64,000 bases of DNA, taken from assembly GCF_008365375.1 (NCBI RefSeq), contig NZ_QOKW01000010.1, forward strand, positions 124,001-188,000. Direction: 5' to 3'. This document shows positions 32,746-42,976 of this stretch, piece by piece. The translations under genes were made by a program, and so were the position numbers. This DNA is from Roseomonas genomospecies 6 (GTDB taxonomy: Bacteria > Pseudomonadota > Alphaproteobacteria > Azospirillales > Azospirillaceae). Below the pieces are notes generated by a model that did not search any database, had not been told where the DNA came from, and saw nothing but the letters and a program-made list of their open reading frames with translations. Positions within the stretch are counted from its first letter, which is position 1. Each line of letters opens with the position of its first letter.

Positions 32746-34197
32746 TCAATCAGCCAGATCGGAAGCGGCCTCCGCAAGGCGTCCGGAGAAGGGAAGCACA
32801 CAGGCGTCGCCCGCGAAGCTGTTGCTGAGCAGCATGGCCTCCGCCGCCTTGCGCCGCTTCGCCGTATCCGGGCGCAGGCTCTCGGGCCAGACATCGCGCC
32901 GCCCGACGGAGCAGTAGTGGAACCCCTCCGCCGCCATGGCCGCCGGGTCGTAGACGTTGCGCAGATCGACCATCACCGGGCGCCGCATCAGGCTGCGCAC
33001 GCGGCCCAGGTCCAACGCGCGGAACTCGTTCCATTCCGTCAGGATGGTCACGCAGTCCGCCTCCGCCAGCGGGGCGTAGGCGTCTTCGTGCCAGACCACG
33101 CCGGGCAGCAGATGGCGGCCCTCCTCCATGCCGGCGGGGTCGTAGACATGGACCGTGGCGCCGGCCTCCTGGAGCAGCGGGATGATCTCCAGGCTCGCCG
33201 CCTCGCGCATGTCGTTGGTGTCGGGCTTGAAGGTGATGCCAAGCACCGCGATCCTCCTGCCCGCCGCGTCGGGGCCGCAGGCCTGGAGAATCCGCGCGGC
33301 CATCTGCCGCTTGCGCGCCCGGTTCACGTCCACCACCGTTTCGATCAGCCGCACCGGCGAGTCGTGCTGCCGCCCGGTGCGGACCAGCGCTTCCGTGTCC
33401 TTGGGGAAGCAGGAGCCGCCGAAGCCCGGCCCGGCGTTCAGGAAGGGGCGCCCGATGCGGCCGTCCAGCCCCATGCCCGCCGCCACGTCCTGCACGTCCG
33501 CCCCCACCCGCTCGCACAGGTCAGCCACTTCGTTGATGAAGGTGATCTTGAAGGCCAGGAAGGCGTTCGCCGAGTATTTCGTCAGCTCCGCCGTTTCGAT
33601 CCCGGTGCGCACGAAGGGCGTCCCGGCGCGGATCAGCGGCTGGTAGAGCGTCTCCATGACCGATCGCGCGCGGTCGGACTCGGCGCCGATCACCACGCGG
33701 TCCGGCTGCATGAAATCGCCGATGGCGGAGCCTTCGCGCAGGAATTCCGGGTTGGACACCACGTCGAACTCGGCGCGCGGGTTGACGTCCCGCACCAGCG
33801 CGGCGATCTGGCGCCCGGTGCCGACCGGCACGGTCGATTTGGTGACGATGACGGTGTAGCGGGACATGGTCCGCGCGATCTCCGCCGCCGCCGCGAAGAC
33901 GTAGGTCAGGTCCGCCCCGCCGTCGCCGGGACGGGAGGGGGTGCCGACCGCGATCAGAACGACGTCCGCCCCCTGCATCGCGACCGCGAGGTCGGAGGTG
34001 AAGGACAGCCGGTCCGCCGCCATGTTGCGCGCCACCAGGACGTCGAGGCCGGGTTCGTAGATGGGAATCTCGCCGCCCGTCAGGCGCCGGATCTTCGTTT
34101 CGTCCTTGTCGACGCAGCACACCTCGATGCCGAATTCGGCAAAGCAGGCGCCGGACACGAGGCCGACATAGCCGGTCCCCACAACCGCGATCCGCAT
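32746..34197 (-). CDS. ugd: UDP-glucose 6-dehydrogenase
   Basis: A 483-residue cytosolic enzyme oxidising UDP-glucose to UDP-glucuronate with two NAD+. The N-terminal Rossmann domain starts IAVVGTGYVGLVSGACFAE. VTKSTVPVGTG and NPEFLREGSAI are family signatures, and the catalytic Cys is in GPGFGGSCFPKD. The C-terminal UDP-binding domain has VLGITFKPDTNDMREAASLE. It ends with a roughly 60-residue tail (VGRRDVWPESLRPDTAKRRK) longer than typical. It is the last gene of the leftward exopolysaccharide arm. Its product feeds the UDP-xylose synthase encoded at 41.5 kb in the same arm. Confidence 0.93.
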   Translation of the reverse strand: MRIAVVGTGYVGLVSGACFAEFGIEVCCVDKDETKIRRLTGGEIPIYEPGLDVLVARNMAADRLSFTSDLAVAMQGADVVLIAVGTPSRPGDGGADLTYVFAAAAEIARTMSRYTVIVTKSTVPVGTGRQIAALVRDVNPRAEFDVVSNPEFLREGSAIGDFMQPDRVVIGAESDRARSVMETLYQPLIRAGTPFVRTGIETAELTKYSANAFLAFKITFINEVADLCERVGADVQDVAAGMGLDGRIGRPFLNAGPGFGGSCFPKDTEALVRTGRQHDSPVRLIETVVDVNRARKRQMAARILQACGPDAAGRRIAVLGITFKPDTNDMREAASLEIIPLLQEAGATVHVYDPAGMEEGRHLLPGVVWHEDAYAPLAEADCVTILTEWNEFRALDLGRVRSLMRRPVMVDLRNVYDPAAMAAEGFHYCSVGRRDVWPESLRPDTAKRRKAAEAMLLSNSFAGDACVLPFSGRLAEAASDLAD

Positions 34198-34262
34198 GGT
34201 TCCGCTCCTATTCCTTGATGGCGTTTCCGACCCCGTCCCGGGCCGGCTCGGCGCTAGGGCCG

Positions 34263-35246
34263 TCAGGCCACGGCGCGCTCCGCCATTCCATTGTCCAGGC
34301 CGTTCTCGCGCAGCGCCCAGCGCACGGTCTCCGCCAACCCCTGCTCCAGCGGCGTGCGCGGCGTCCAGCCGAGCACCGCCCCGGCGTAGGATACGTCCGC
34401 CTGCACGCTCCGCTGTTCGCCCGGACGTTCGGGGTGATGGAGCACGGGATGGTCCGCCCGCGTCCGCCCCAGCGCCTCCAGCGCGAGGTCCGCCAGCTCG
34501 CTGATGCTGGTCTGCCGCCCGCTGCCCAGGTTGAAGATCTTCCCGTGGCTGTCCGGGTTGTCGAGCGCGCCGACCCAGGCGTCCACCACGTCGTCGATGA
34601 AGACGAAATCGCGGGTCTGCCTGCCGTCGCCGTAGATGCGGATCGGCTCGCCCCGGATGATGTTGCCCAGGAAGATGCCCAGCACGCCCTGGTAGGGGTT
34701 GTCCACCGCCTGCCGCGGTCCGTAGACGTTGTACATGCGGAAGGACGTGACGGCCAATCCGCCCGGCAGGTCGGGCCGCGCCGCGGTCAGATGCACGTAG
34801 CGCTCGCCCGCGTACTTCGTCACGCCGTAGTAGGACACCGGGGAACAGGGCGTCTCCTCCGGGGTCGGCACCACCTCCGCGTTGCCGTAAGCGCTCATCG
34901 AACTGGCGTAGAGAAGACGCTTCACCCCGCGCTCCACGCACTGCTGGAGGACGTTCACCGTCCCTTCCACGTTGGTGCGCAGGTCGCCGACCGGGTTGCT
35001 GAAGGCGCGGATGATCGACACCTGCCCGGCGATGTGGATCACCGCGTCGGGCAGCTCCTCGAACGCCCGGTCCAGGTCGGCGGGGTTCGTCACGTCGCCG
35101 CGGATGTAGCGCACCTCCGCCGGCACGTTGGAACGCAGCCCGGTGGACTCGTTGTCGATCACCGACACCCGGTGGCCGAGCGACACGAGCCGGTGCGTGA
35201 TGTGGGACCCGATGAATCCGGCCCCGCCCGTTACAAGAACGTTCAT
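34263..35246 (-). CDS. NAD-dependent sugar-nucleotide epimerase/dehydratase (extended SDR)
   Basis: A 327-residue extended SDR of the GalE/WbpP-like class. It has NAD-binding [14 protein letters not shown], a Ser-x-Tyr-x3-Lys active site within SYYGVTKYAGE, and RMYNVYGPRQ and IYGDGRQTRDFVFIDDV, which are substrate-binding segments common in UDP-sugar 4-epimerases. ATG at 35246 follows GGAG at a spacing of six; four extra residues upstream are possible. It lies 27 bases downstream of the next SDR gene. The likely role is UDP-GlcA or UDP-Glc 4-epimerisation; substrate specificity cannot be read from sequence. Confidence 0.85.
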   Translation of the reverse strand: MNVLVTGGAGFIGSHITHRLVSLGHRVSVIDNESTGLRSNVPAEVRYIRGDVTNPADLDRAFEELPDAVIHIAGQVSIIRAFSNPVGDLRTNVEGTVNVLQQCVERGVKRLLYASSMSAYGNAEVVPTPEETPCSPVSYYGVTKYAGERYVHLTAARPDLPGGLAVTSFRMYNVYGPRQAVDNPYQGVLGIFLGNIIRGEPIRIYGDGRQTRDFVFIDDVVDAWVGALDNPDSHGKIFNLGSGRQTSISELADLALEALGRTRADHPVLHHPERPGEQRSVQADVSYAGAVLGWTPRTPLEQGLAETVRWALRENGLDNGMAERAVA

Positions 35247-35273
35247 TGGTTTCTCCACCGCACAGGGTTCGGG

Positions 35274-36353
35274 TTACGCGCTGAGGGCGATGCGGCCCGC
35301 TTCCACCTGGCTCTGATCGGTGGGCAGGCTGTTCTGGGCGAGGTAGCCTTCCGCCCAATCCCACAGCCGGCGGATGCCGGTGTCGCGGTCCACCTGCGGG
35401 CGCCAGCCGAGGACCTCCTCCGCCTTGCGGATGTCGCTGACGTAGCAGGGCTGGTCGCCGGGCCGCCAGTCGGAGAAATCGGCCTCGACCGGCTCGCCGC
35501 GCAGGGTGGACAGCATCTCCCCGAACTCGCGCCAGACCGAGATGGTGTTTTCCGGCCCGCCGCCGATGTTAAAGACCTGCCCGCGGCTGACGTCGATCTT
35601 CTCGGTGGCGAGGCGGAAGGCGCGCACCAGATCCTCCACGAACAGCACGTCGCGCACCTGCATGCCGTCGCCGTAGATGTGGATGGGCCGCCCGGCCAGC
35701 GCCGAGATGATGAAATGCGCGACCCAGCCCTGATCCTCGTTGCCGAACTGGCGCGGGCCGTAGATGCAGCTCATGCGGAAGACCACGGTCGGCAGGTCGT
35801 AGATGCGGGCGTAGTCGCGCACATACTGGTCCGCCGCCCCCTTGGAACAGCCGTAGGGCGAATGGAAATCCAGCGGCTCCGTCTCCGAAACGCCGAGCGG
35901 GCGGTCCACGAAGCGGTAGCGGCTGCCGGTCTGCTCCACCGCCACATGCTCCAGCCCGCCATAGACCTTGTTGGTCGAGGTGAAGACCACCTTCGGCGGG
36001 TTCTTCATCCGGCGCGCCGCCTCCAGCACGTTGAAGGTGCCGAGCGCGTTGATGTCGAAGTCGGTGCGGGGATCGTCCAGCGACGAGGTGACCGCCACCT
36101 GCCCGGCGAGGTGATAGACCTCCTCCGCCCCGGCCATGCAGGATTTGACGGCGGCGTAGTCGCGCACGTCCGCCTTCATGAAGGTCAGGCGGGCCCCGGC
36201 GTTCAGGCTTTGCAGCCACGCCGCGTTCCGCTCGCTGCCCGGGCGCAGCAGGGCGTCCAGGACGACGACGTCGCGCCCGTCCTCCAGCAGGTTCCTGACC
36301 AGATTGCAGCCGACGAAGCCGGCCCCGCCGGTCACGAGCGTCTTGCCTTCCAT
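35274..36353 (-). CDS. NAD-dependent sugar-nucleotide epimerase (CDP-paratose 2-epimerase-like)
   Basis: A 359-residue extended SDR with [19 protein letters not shown] at the N-terminus, [10 protein letters not shown] (the STNKVYG string is characteristic of CDP-tyvelose/paratose 2-epimerase relatives), YGCSKGAADQYVRDYAR as the active-site Tyr/Lys, and IYGDGMQVRDVLFVEDLVRA. ATG at 36353 has GGAG at a spacing of nine; an ATG five codons earlier (36368) lacks one. It sits between the SDR downstream and a glycosyltransferase upstream, all minus strand. It is related to the SDR at 38.7 kb, though more distantly than to databank CDP-paratose epimerases as far as motifs show. Confidence 0.82.
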   Translation of the reverse strand: MEGKTLVTGGAGFVGCNLVRNLLEDGRDVVVLDALLRPGSERNAAWLQSLNAGARLTFMKADVRDYAAVKSCMAGAEEVYHLAGQVAVTSSLDDPRTDFDINALGTFNVLEAARRMKNPPKVVFTSTNKVYGGLEHVAVEQTGSRYRFVDRPLGVSETEPLDFHSPYGCSKGAADQYVRDYARIYDLPTVVFRMSCIYGPRQFGNEDQGWVAHFIISALAGRPIHIYGDGMQVRDVLFVEDLVRAFRLATEKIDVSRGQVFNIGGGPENTISVWREFGEMLSTLRGEPVEADFSDWRPGDQPCYVSDIRKAEEVLGWRPQVDRDTGIRRLWDWAEGYLAQNSLPTDQSQVEAGRIALSA

Positions 36354-36413
36354 CGTGTTCTTCTCCATTTCTGCGGCTTTTAGCGGGTGGGCAGGGTTTG
36401 AAGCGGCCTTGTT

Positions 36414-37670
36414 TCAGGCGGCCTTCAGGACGGCGGCGCCCGCGGGGCGGCGGATCACCGCCTCGTACAGCCGGTGCGTGTCGGCGGCGGCGACTGTCCA
36501 ATCGAAGCGCTGCGTGGCGCGCTGGCGGCCATGGCGGCCCATCCGCACCCGCCGCTCGGGGTCCGCGGCCAGCCGTTCGACGGCGGCGCGCAGGGCCTGC
36601 GGGTCGCCGGGCTCGACGATGACCGCGCAGTCTTCGTCGACCTGGTGCGGGATGCCGCCTACCCGGCTCGCCACCACCGGAACCCCGAAGGCCATCGCCT
36701 CCAGGATCACGTTGGGGAAGGTGTCGGCCAGGGTCGGGAAGACGAACAGGTCGGAGCGGCGGAACATGGCGGCCACCTCCGCCTCGGCCAGATTGCCGGT
36801 GAAGTGGATGGTCTGGCCCGGGCCGCAGCGGCGCCGGTAGCCCTCGTAATCGACGAAGTCCCGCTTCTCTCCGCCGACGATCAGCGTGAAGGGGATGGGC
36901 AGCCCCACGAAGGCGTCGAGCAGCACGCCCAGCCCCTTGTTGGCCGTGTGGTTGGCCAGGAAGAAGGCCGTGAAGGGGCCGCCGCCCTCCTCGCGCTCCG
37001 GAATGCCGAATTTGCGGTGGATGTCCCGGTCCGCCGGGGTCGGCGCCCCCCAATCCTGCGGGCGGTCCACGCCGTAGGGGACGACCGCGATGTCCTCCCC
37101 CGTAAAGCCGAAATCGCGGACGATGGGCAGGTCCACCGGGGAGATCGCGCAGATCGCCGCGGCGTTGCGCACCACGTAGCGGACCGGGCGGTCGATCAGC
37201 AGGTCCCACGCCAGCCGCCGTGCCGCGTCCATGCGCCGGAAGGCCGTCGGGTTGCTGATTTCCACGAAGCCGTGGGTGGACACCACATAGGGCACGCCCT
37301 TCGCCACGCAGGCGCGGGCCACCCGCATCATCTCCAGCGCCGGGATCGGGTTGTGGATGTGGACCAGATCATAGGACCCGTCGCGGATCAGCGCCGGAAT
37401 GCCGGACCGGTAGAACAGGGTCTTCGCGCGGTTGGGCAGGACGGAATCGAGCCCGATGAAGGGGGTGGCAAAGGGGGTGGAGGTCGGCACCTCGATCCGT
37501 TCGCCCGGCTTGCCGAGGTCCATCGGAACCCGGCTCGCCATGCCCATGTTCGCGATGTCGATGTGGTCGTGCGCCTGCAACGCGACGCTCAGCTTCTCCG
37601 CCGCCTTGCTGGCGCCGCTGACCGCCAGATGCGGCGGGACGACGATCGCCGACAGGATCTTCAGGCTCAT
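36414..37670 (-). CDS. Family 4 glycosyltransferase
   Basis: A 418-residue GT-B glycosyltransferase, probably at the inner face of the membrane. The N-terminal domain carries YDLVHIHNPIPALEMM and VVSTHGFVEI. The C-terminal GT4 domain has FFLANHTANKGLGVLLDAF (donor-binding), FVFPTLADTFPNVILEAMAF (the E-x7-E motif region) and PVVASRVGGIPH. It transfers a sugar from a nucleotide donor to the growing lipid-linked repeat unit. The start has no strong ribosome-binding site. A 198-base AT-rich gap separates it from the upstream gene, so it may have its own promoter. Confidence 0.88.
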   Translation of the reverse strand: MSLKILSAIVVPPHLAVSGASKAAEKLSVALQAHDHIDIANMGMASRVPMDLGKPGERIEVPTSTPFATPFIGLDSVLPNRAKTLFYRSGIPALIRDGSYDLVHIHNPIPALEMMRVARACVAKGVPYVVSTHGFVEISNPTAFRRMDAARRLAWDLLIDRPVRYVVRNAAAICAISPVDLPIVRDFGFTGEDIAVVPYGVDRPQDWGAPTPADRDIHRKFGIPEREEGGGPFTAFFLANHTANKGLGVLLDAFVGLPIPFTLIVGGEKRDFVDYEGYRRRCGPGQTIHFTGNLAEAEVAAMFRRSDLFVFPTLADTFPNVILEAMAFGVPVVASRVGGIPHQVDEDCAVIVEPGDPQALRAAVERLAADPERRVRMGRHGRQRATQRFDWTVAAADTHRLYEAVIRRPAGAAVLKAA

Positions 37671-37868
37671 CGCAGGAATCCTCGACTGTCATGGAATCGC
37701 GGACCGTCTTGGCCGCGGCTCATGTCGATGTTCTGGGATCGCTCAGGTACATCCGCCGATGTCGGACCGTTTCATTTTAAAAACGGCAAACATGCTCACA
37801 GCATCGGCTGGTTTTTCATTTATAAAAACGCCACTTCTCTTTGGCAACTGCGAAGAAACGGCCATCAT

Positions 37869-38675
37869 CTAGCCAAATCGAAGCTCTCCTTTCGGACGAC
37901 GCGCCTCGCCGCTGCGGACCAGCGGCATCCGCACCGCCTGGCAGGCCAGCAGGAACAGGAAGGCCGGGTTCAGCATGACGTAGCGCCGCCACAGCCGCCG
38001 CGGCTCGGTGGACAGTCGGAACAGCCATTCCAGCCCGGCGTTCTGCATCCACATCGGCGCCTGAGGCTGCTTCCCGGCGATGAAGTCGAAGGCGGCGCCC
38101 ACCGCGATCAGCGGCATGGACAGCGCGGCCTTGTGCTCGTAGACCCAGGTCTCCTGGCGCGGGCAGCCCAGCCCGACGAAGACGATCCGGGCGCCGGACT
38201 CCATGATTTCGCGGTCCACCGCCTCGCGCTCCTCGGCGCTCAGGGTGCGGAAGGCGGAGGGGCGGGCGCCGGCGATGATCAAGCCCGGAAAGCGCTCCGT
38301 CAGCGCCGTGGTCAGCGTGTCGAGCAGACCCGCCGTGGCGCCGTAGAGGTAGATGGGAAGCCCCTTGGCCGCCGCCGCCGCGCAGGTGCGCAGCATCAGG
38401 TTCGGGCCGTAGACCCGGTCCGGCAGGGCGGCGCCGTGCAGCCGGTTCAGCGCCCAGCGCACCGGCTGGCCGTCCGGTGTCACGAGGTCGATGGCGTTCA
38501 GGCGGTAGCGGTGCTCGGGGTCGAGCGCCCCGGTCATCACCCCGTGCACGGCGAGCGCGCTGACCGCGAAGGGCTTCTGCTGTTCCGCCGCGTCGATGAT
38601 GGCGCGCACGCCGGCCTCGTAATCGACGGCGTTGACGTAGACGCCGAGCACTTCCTTTTTTCCATGGTCGATCAT
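37869..38675 (-). CDS. WecB/TagA/CpsF-family glycosyltransferase
   Basis: A 268-residue GT26 enzyme. Motifs are [41 protein letters not shown], and the family hallmark [19 protein letters not shown] followed by [22 protein letters not shown]26 enzymes add N-acetylmannosaminuronate, N-acetylmannosamine or glucuronate to a lipid-linked sugar, consistent with local UDP-glucuronate supply. The ATG overlaps the stop of the upstream SDR gene by four bases. The C-terminus has an amphipathic membrane-associating stretch ([13 protein letters not shown]). Confidence 0.9.
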   Translation of the reverse strand: MIDHGKKEVLGVYVNAVDYEAGVRAIIDAAEQQKPFAVSALAVHGVMTGALDPEHRYRLNAIDLVTPDGQPVRWALNRLHGAALPDRVYGPNLMLRTCAAAAAKGLPIYLYGATAGLLDTLTTALTERFPGLIIAGARPSAFRTLSAEEREAVDREIMESGARIVFVGLGCPRQETWVYEHKAALSMPLIAVGAAFDFIAGKQPQAPMWMQNAGLEWLFRLSTEPRRLWRRYVMLNPAFLFLLACQAVRMPLVRSGEARRPKGELRFG

Positions 38676-39751
38676 GCCACGGCCTCCACGCGCCAGCGGC
38701 GCCGATTGCTGTCGTGAATGTCGGTGAGGATGTTGCGCACGTCGTGCCGGATGTCCCAGGACGGGTAGTGGGACCGGAACCGGTCGAGCGAACTGACCCA
38801 CCAGATGTGGTCGCCGATGCGGTTGGCCTCCTTGAAGGCCAGGGACATGGGGCGGCCGGTGATCTCCTCGCACAGCGCCACCGCCTCCAGGATGGAGCAG
38901 TTGCTCGCCCGCCCGCCGCCGATGTTGTAGACCTCCGCGCTGCGCGGCGCCTCGTGGAAGGCGTGGAAGGCGGCGATCAGGTCGTTGCTGTGGATGTTGT
39001 CGCGGACCTGCTTGCCCTTGTAGCCGATCACGTCGTAGCGCGTGCCGGTGACGGCGCAGCGCATCAGATAGGCCAGGAAGCCGTGAAGCTGCGTCGGCGA
39101 ATGGTTCGGCCCGGTCAGGCAGCCGCCGCGGAAGCACACCGTCTTCATGCCGAAATAGCGGCCATACTCCTGCACCAGCACGTCGGCGGCCACCTTGGAG
39201 GCGCCGAACAGGCTGTGCAGGGTGGCGTCGATGGACATGTCCTCGGCGATGCCCCCGGCGTAGCGGTGCGCCGGGTCGATCTCGTAGCGGGTTTCGGTCT
39301 CGATCAGGGGCAGGCGGTTCGGCGTGTCGCCGTAGACCTTGTTGGTCGAGGTGAAGATGAACACCGCGTCCGGGCAATGGCGCCGCGCCGCCTCCAGCAG
39401 GTTCAGCGTGCCGTTGGCGTTCACCGAGAAATCCATCTGCGGATCGCGCGCCGCCCAATCGTGCGAGGGCTGGGCCGCCGTGTGGATGATGAGCGAGATG
39501 GCCGAGCCGTGCCGCTCGAACAGCGCGTCGATGGCCGCGGCGTCGCGGATGTCGATGGCGTGGTGGCGGTAGCGCTGGCGCAGCGTCTGCTCCAGGGTCT
39601 GGCGCTGCCACGCGGTCGAGGCCTCGTCGCCGAAGAAGGTCCGCCGCATGTCGTTGTCGATGCCGACGACGTCCATTCCCAGCGCACCGAAATGCAGGCA
39701 ACTCTCCGACCCGATCAATCCGCAGGAACCGGTGACAAGGGCGACGGACAT
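38672..39751 (-). CDS. NAD-dependent sugar-nucleotide epimerase (CDP-tyvelose 2-epimerase-like)
   Basis: A 359-residue extended SDR with [20 protein letters not shown], where Gly-x-x-Gly-x-x-Gly is kept but GAG is replaced by [16 protein letters not shown]; a catalytic-region Lys in [18 protein letters not shown] (the Tyr of YxxxK appears replaced by Phe-Gly); and [18 protein letters not shown]. These match CDP-tyvelose 2-epimerase/RfbE relatives, which often lack the standard Tyr. AAGGAG lies nine bases before the ATG. It is translationally coupled to the WecB-type glycosyltransferase downstream. It probably shapes the sugar donor for one of the local transferases. Confidence 0.8.
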   Translation of the reverse strand: MSVALVTGSCGLIGSESCLHFGALGMDVVGIDNDMRRTFFGDEASTAWQRQTLEQTLRQRYRHHAIDIRDAAAIDALFERHGSAISLIIHTAAQPSHDWAARDPQMDFSVNANGTLNLLEAARRHCPDAVFIFTSTNKVYGDTPNRLPLIETETRYEIDPAHRYAGGIAEDMSIDATLHSLFGASKVAADVLVQEYGRYFGMKTVCFRGGCLTGPNHSPTQLHGFLAYLMRCAVTGTRYDVIGYKGKQVRDNIHSNDLIAAFHAFHEAPRSAEVYNIGGGRASNCSILEAVALCEEITGRPMSLAFKEANRIGDHIWWVSSLDRFRSHYPSWDIRHDVRNILTDIHDSNRRRWRVEAVA

Positions 39752-39801
39752 GGCGTCAAACTCCTTAGCGGTTGCTTCTTGGTTCAGCAGGGGCTTTTTG
39801 G

Positions 39802-41406
39802 TCAGTAGGCGTTGCGGTCCCAGAAAAGGAGAAGGGCGGTGCGCACCATGATTTCGGCGTCCAGCCCCAGGGACCAGTTGTCGACGTAGTAGAGGTCGTG
39901 CTCGACGCGGCGGGCGGCGGTGTGGAGGTTGTCGATCTCGCCGCGCAGCCCGTTCACCTGCGCCCAGCCGGTGATCCCGGGGCGCACGCGGTGGCGGCAG
40001 GCGTAGTTCTCCACCGCCTCGTGGTACAGCACGTCCCCGGCCTTCATGGCGACGGGGTGGGGCCGCGGCCCGACGATGGACATGTCGCCGCGCAACACGT
40101 TGAAGAGCTGCGGCAGCTCGTCGATGCTCGTGCGCCGCAGGAAGCGCCCGATGCGCGTGACCCGCGGGTCGTTGCGCACGGTCCGCTGCGCGCCCGACTG
40201 GTCGCCGCGGTCGGTGTGCATCGTGCGGAACTTCCAGATCTCGAACTCTTCGTTGTTGAAGCCGAAACGCTTCTGGCGGAACAGCACCGGCCCCGGGCTT
40301 TCCAGACGGATCGCCGCGGCGGCCAACAGCAGCACCGGCGCCAGCACGGCGAGAGCCGCACCACCGATCAGCAGATCCTCCGACCGCTTCAGCACGCCGC
40401 GCCAGCCGGCCAGCGGGTGATGGATGACTCCCAGCAGCGGAATGCCCGCCGTCGCATCGACCGACAGACCCGCCGTGCGGGCGATCAGCCGATGCGGCAG
40501 CAGGCGGACGTCCACCGCGAGGACGCGCAGACGCTCCAGGATGTCGTTGATCTCGGCCTCGGCGCTCCAGGGCAGGGCCACCACCACGAGGTCGATGCGG
40601 TTCTTGCGCACCTGCTCGACCAGACCGTTCACGCCTCCCAGCACCGGCACACCGGCCAGCCGGGCAGTGGACAGCGGCGAAGTGGACAGCGGTGCAGACG
40701 AAGGGGAAGAGGGCCGGTCCGCCGTGGTGGACACCGCACCGACCACCTGATAGCCCGCCCCTTCCGCCCGCTGGAGCCGGTCCAGCCACTCGAAGGCGAG
40801 ATCGTTGGTGCCGACCAGCAGGGTTCTCCGCCGCAGACCGCCCGCCAGATTCCAGTCGCGCGCCGCGCGCAGGATCAGGCCGCGCGACGCGGTCAGCCCG
40901 AACAGGCCGAGCGCGTACCACAGCCACAGCGTTCCCGCGGCAGCCGTGTTCAGCCGCCGCAGATCGCCGGTCACGCCCAGCATGAGGACGAGCACCAGGA
41001 AGGCCGCCGTCCAGGCCCCGAACAGCGGCCCGGCATGGGACCCGATGGTCCGCCGCGCGCCCTTGGGGAACAGGTTCCGGTAGCAGCCCGCCGTGTAGAA
41101 GCACATCAGCGACAGCACCGCCAGCGGGCCGATCCCGGTGCTGACGAGGCCCGAGAGAAGGCCCGGTTCGGCGGGCGCCGTGCGCAGCAGGCGGGCGGAG
41201 ATGCCCTCCGCCGCCAGCCCCGACCCGACGATCATCAACAGATCCACGGCCACCAGCCCGCACAGCAGGACGGGGGCGGAGGCCGCCGCCGCGACCGACG
41301 ATACGGACGCCCGGGGTCTTTGGAAGGCCACCCCCATGCGCGTGCCCCCCATGCGCGTGCCGTAATCCGGCTTCGCCGAGCTGTTTCGTGAAGGGAGTTC
41401 GAACAT
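39802..41406 (-). CDS. Polyprenyl-phosphate sugar phosphotransferase (priming enzyme, WbaP/ExoY-WcaJ type)
   Basis: A 534-residue membrane enzyme that starts repeat-unit synthesis by moving a hexose-1-phosphate to undecaprenyl phosphate. About four N-terminal membrane helices (residues 35-180) are followed by a cytosolic CoA-binding-like domain ([19 protein letters not shown]). A re-entrant helix lies near 335-355, and the catalytic domain contains [46 protein letters not shown] and [21 protein letters not shown] at 41406 is the most plausible start. Two small in-frame duplications are present: GTRMG twice near the N-terminus and PLST twice in the linker. Confidence 0.92.
   Translation of the reverse strand: MFELPSRNSSAKPDYGTRMGGTRMGVAFQRPRASVSSVAAAASAPVLLCGLVAVDLLMIVGSGLAAEGISARLLRTAPAEPGLLSGLVSTGIGPLAVLSLMCFYTAGCYRNLFPKGARRTIGSHAGPLFGAWTAAFLVLVLMLGVTGDLRRLNTAAAGTLWLWYALGLFGLTASRGLILRAARDWNLAGGLRRRTLLVGTNDLAFEWLDRLQRAEGAGYQVVGAVSTTADRPSSPSSAPLSTSPLSTARLAGVPVLGGVNGLVEQVRKNRIDLVVVALPWSAEAEINDILERLRVLAVDVRLLPHRLIARTAGLSVDATAGIPLLGVIHHPLAGWRGVLKRSEDLLIGGAALAVLAPVLLLAAAAIRLESPGPVLFRQKRFGFNNEEFEIWKFRTMHTDRGDQSGAQRTVRNDPRVTRIGRFLRRTSIDELPQLFNVLRGDMSIVGPRPHPVAMKAGDVLYHEAVENYACRHRVRPGITGWAQVNGLRGEIDNLHTAARRVEHDLYYVDNWSLGLDAEIMVRTALLLFWDRNAY
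41333..41362. repeat. 15-bp tandem duplication in the priming-transferase gene
   Basis: Two copies of CCCATGCGCGTGCC plus one base lie back to back, encoding Gly-Thr-Arg-Met-Gly twice on the minus strand in the disordered N-terminus. It is a recent in-frame slippage event. Confidence 0.75.
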
Positions 41407-41468
41407 CCGTCGTTCCCTGTTGGCCCATCCCAAGCCGCCGCACCTTCGGCGATGCGGCGGCGGCGCGC

Positions 41469-42416
41469 TCAGAAATAGGTCTTGGAGAAATAGGCGATGG
41501 TGCGCTCCAGCCCCTCTTCCAGCGGCACGTGCGGCATCCATTTCAGGTACGCGTTGGCCTTCGTGATGTCCGGCTTGCGCTGCCGCGGGTCATCCTGGGG
41601 CAGTGGCCGCTGCTCGATCCGGGAGCGGGAGCCGGTCATCCGGACGACGGTCTCCGCCAGCTCCAGGATGGTGAACTCGCCGGGATTGCCGAGGTTGATC
41701 GGACCGGTCACCGTCCCGTCCGTCTCCATAAGGCGGTGCAGCCCCTCGACCAGATCGTCGACGTAGCAGAAGGAGCGCGTCTGCGACCCGTCGCCGTAGA
41801 TCGTGATGGGATCGCCCTTCAGCGCCTGCACGATGAAGTTCGACACCACGCGCCCGTCGTTCGGATTCATGCGCGGACCGTAGGTGTTGAAGATGCGTGC
41901 GACCTTGATGGAGACCTTGTGCTGCCGGTTGTAGTCGAAGAACAACGTCTCGGCGCAGCGCTTGCCCTCGTCGTAGCAGGCGCGCGGGCCGATGGGATTC
42001 ACGTTGCCCCAATAATCCTCGCGCTGCGGATGGACGAAGGGGTCGCCATAGACCTCGCTGGTCGAAGCCTGGAGGATCGTCGCCTTCACCCGCTTGGCGA
42101 GGCCCAGCATGTTAATGGTGCCGTGCACCGACGTCTTGGTCGTCTGCACCGGGTCGAACTGGTAATGCACGGGAGAGGCCGGGCAGGCCAGATTGTAGAT
42201 CTCGTCCACCTCCACATAGAGGGGGAAGGTGATATCGTGGCGCATCGCCTCGAAGTTCGGGTTGTCCAGCAGATGCGCGATGTTAGCCCTTGATCCCGTG
42301 AAGTAGTTGTCGACGCACAGGACCTCTTTCCCGGCGGCCAGAAGACGCTCGCACAGGTGCGATCCGATGAAGCCGGCGCCACCTGTCACAAGAACGCGCG
42401 TGGTCGTGGACGTCAT
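41469..42416 (-). CDS. UDP-glucuronate decarboxylase (UDP-xylose synthase)
   Basis: A 315-residue extended SDR converting UDP-glucuronate to UDP-xylose. It has [58 protein letters not shown] (a UXS signature), [30 protein letters not shown] with the Tyr/Lys pair, [10 protein letters not shown] and [20 protein letters not shown]. These strings are diagnostic for UXS rather than general epimerases. With the dehydrogenase at 32.7 kb it forms a two-step UDP-glucose to UDP-xylose path. It is the first gene of the leftward arm, facing the 560-bp divergent region. Confidence 0.93.
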   Translation of the reverse strand: MTSTTTRVLVTGGAGFIGSHLCERLLAAGKEVLCVDNYFTGSRANIAHLLDNPNFEAMRHDITFPLYVEVDEIYNLACPASPVHYQFDPVQTTKTSVHGTINMLGLAKRVKATILQASTSEVYGDPFVHPQREDYWGNVNPIGPRACYDEGKRCAETLFFDYNRQHKVSIKVARIFNTYGPRMNPNDGRVVSNFIVQALKGDPITIYGDGSQTRSFCYVDDLVEGLHRLMETDGTVTGPINLGNPGEFTILELAETVVRMTGSRSRIEQRPLPQDDPRQRKPDITKANAYLKWMPHVPLEEGLERTIAYFSKTYF

Positions 42417-42976
42417 TGAGCCTCTCCTTGAGGATTGACCGGGATTGACCAGGGAATGCGACCGGGCCGCGGCTCCGCACGAAGTTCTCGGCGCCGAGCC
42501 GCTCCTGAAATTACTTTAAAATCCGATGACGGAACGCAGCATTACGCTATGCGGAATGGACCGGCACTTGGTCTTTTGCACAGGAATGCACGTCTATGTT
42601 CGGAATTGTGCGGTTTATCGGAGCATGAACCGGCTCCGCTGCACCCGGCAAACTGTGACCGCCACGGTGTTGACGGTCAAACACGCGGACGGAGTAGCGG
42701 ACATGATTATTTTTGACGTTGGCGGTCGTAAGCACAGCGACGGAGTGCCCTTCTTTTTTTCAATTGTTGCGTGGCGCCATTCACGGTACTCGGATTCTGT
42801 CCGGCAACGGTTTCTCAGGCCGGAGACCAGATTCAAGATCAGCCACTGATCGGCCCTTTTCTTTAAAAGACGCCGGAATTGCCGGTTATCTGCAAGGAAA
42901 ACCAAGAGGCCGAAGCGCATCGTTTACACCCATCCTTAGCCGGGCCTCCAGCCAGCAAGACGAAAGGGGCGACGAC
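42417..42976. other. 560-bp divergent control region of the exopolysaccharide locus
   Basis: This region separates the leftward arm from the rightward arm and is AT-richer than its flanks. Near 42508 lies ATTACTTTAAAATCC, a plausible -10 for the leftward arm. A palindrome lies at 42667-42684, a CGGACGGAG/GCGACGGAG near-repeat at 42687 and 42737, and a T-rich run at 42751. The frame of the Wzc-like gene is open back to 42713, but that part has no family similarity. Confidence 0.5.
42667..42684. promoter_or_regulatory. Palindromic operator candidate in the exopolysaccharide control region
   Basis: GTGTTGACGGTCAAACAC is an inverted repeat with one extra base in one arm (GTGTTGAC against GTCAAACAC). 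It contains TTGACG, so regulator and polymerase sites could overlap. It lies 293 bases before the Wzc-like start and 251 bases from the UXS start. Confidence 0.35.

Noticed and set aside
42713..42976. An N-terminal extension of the Wzc-like kinase by 88 codons
   Set aside because: The extra residues have no family similarity, and the GTG at 42977 has its own ribosome-binding site.
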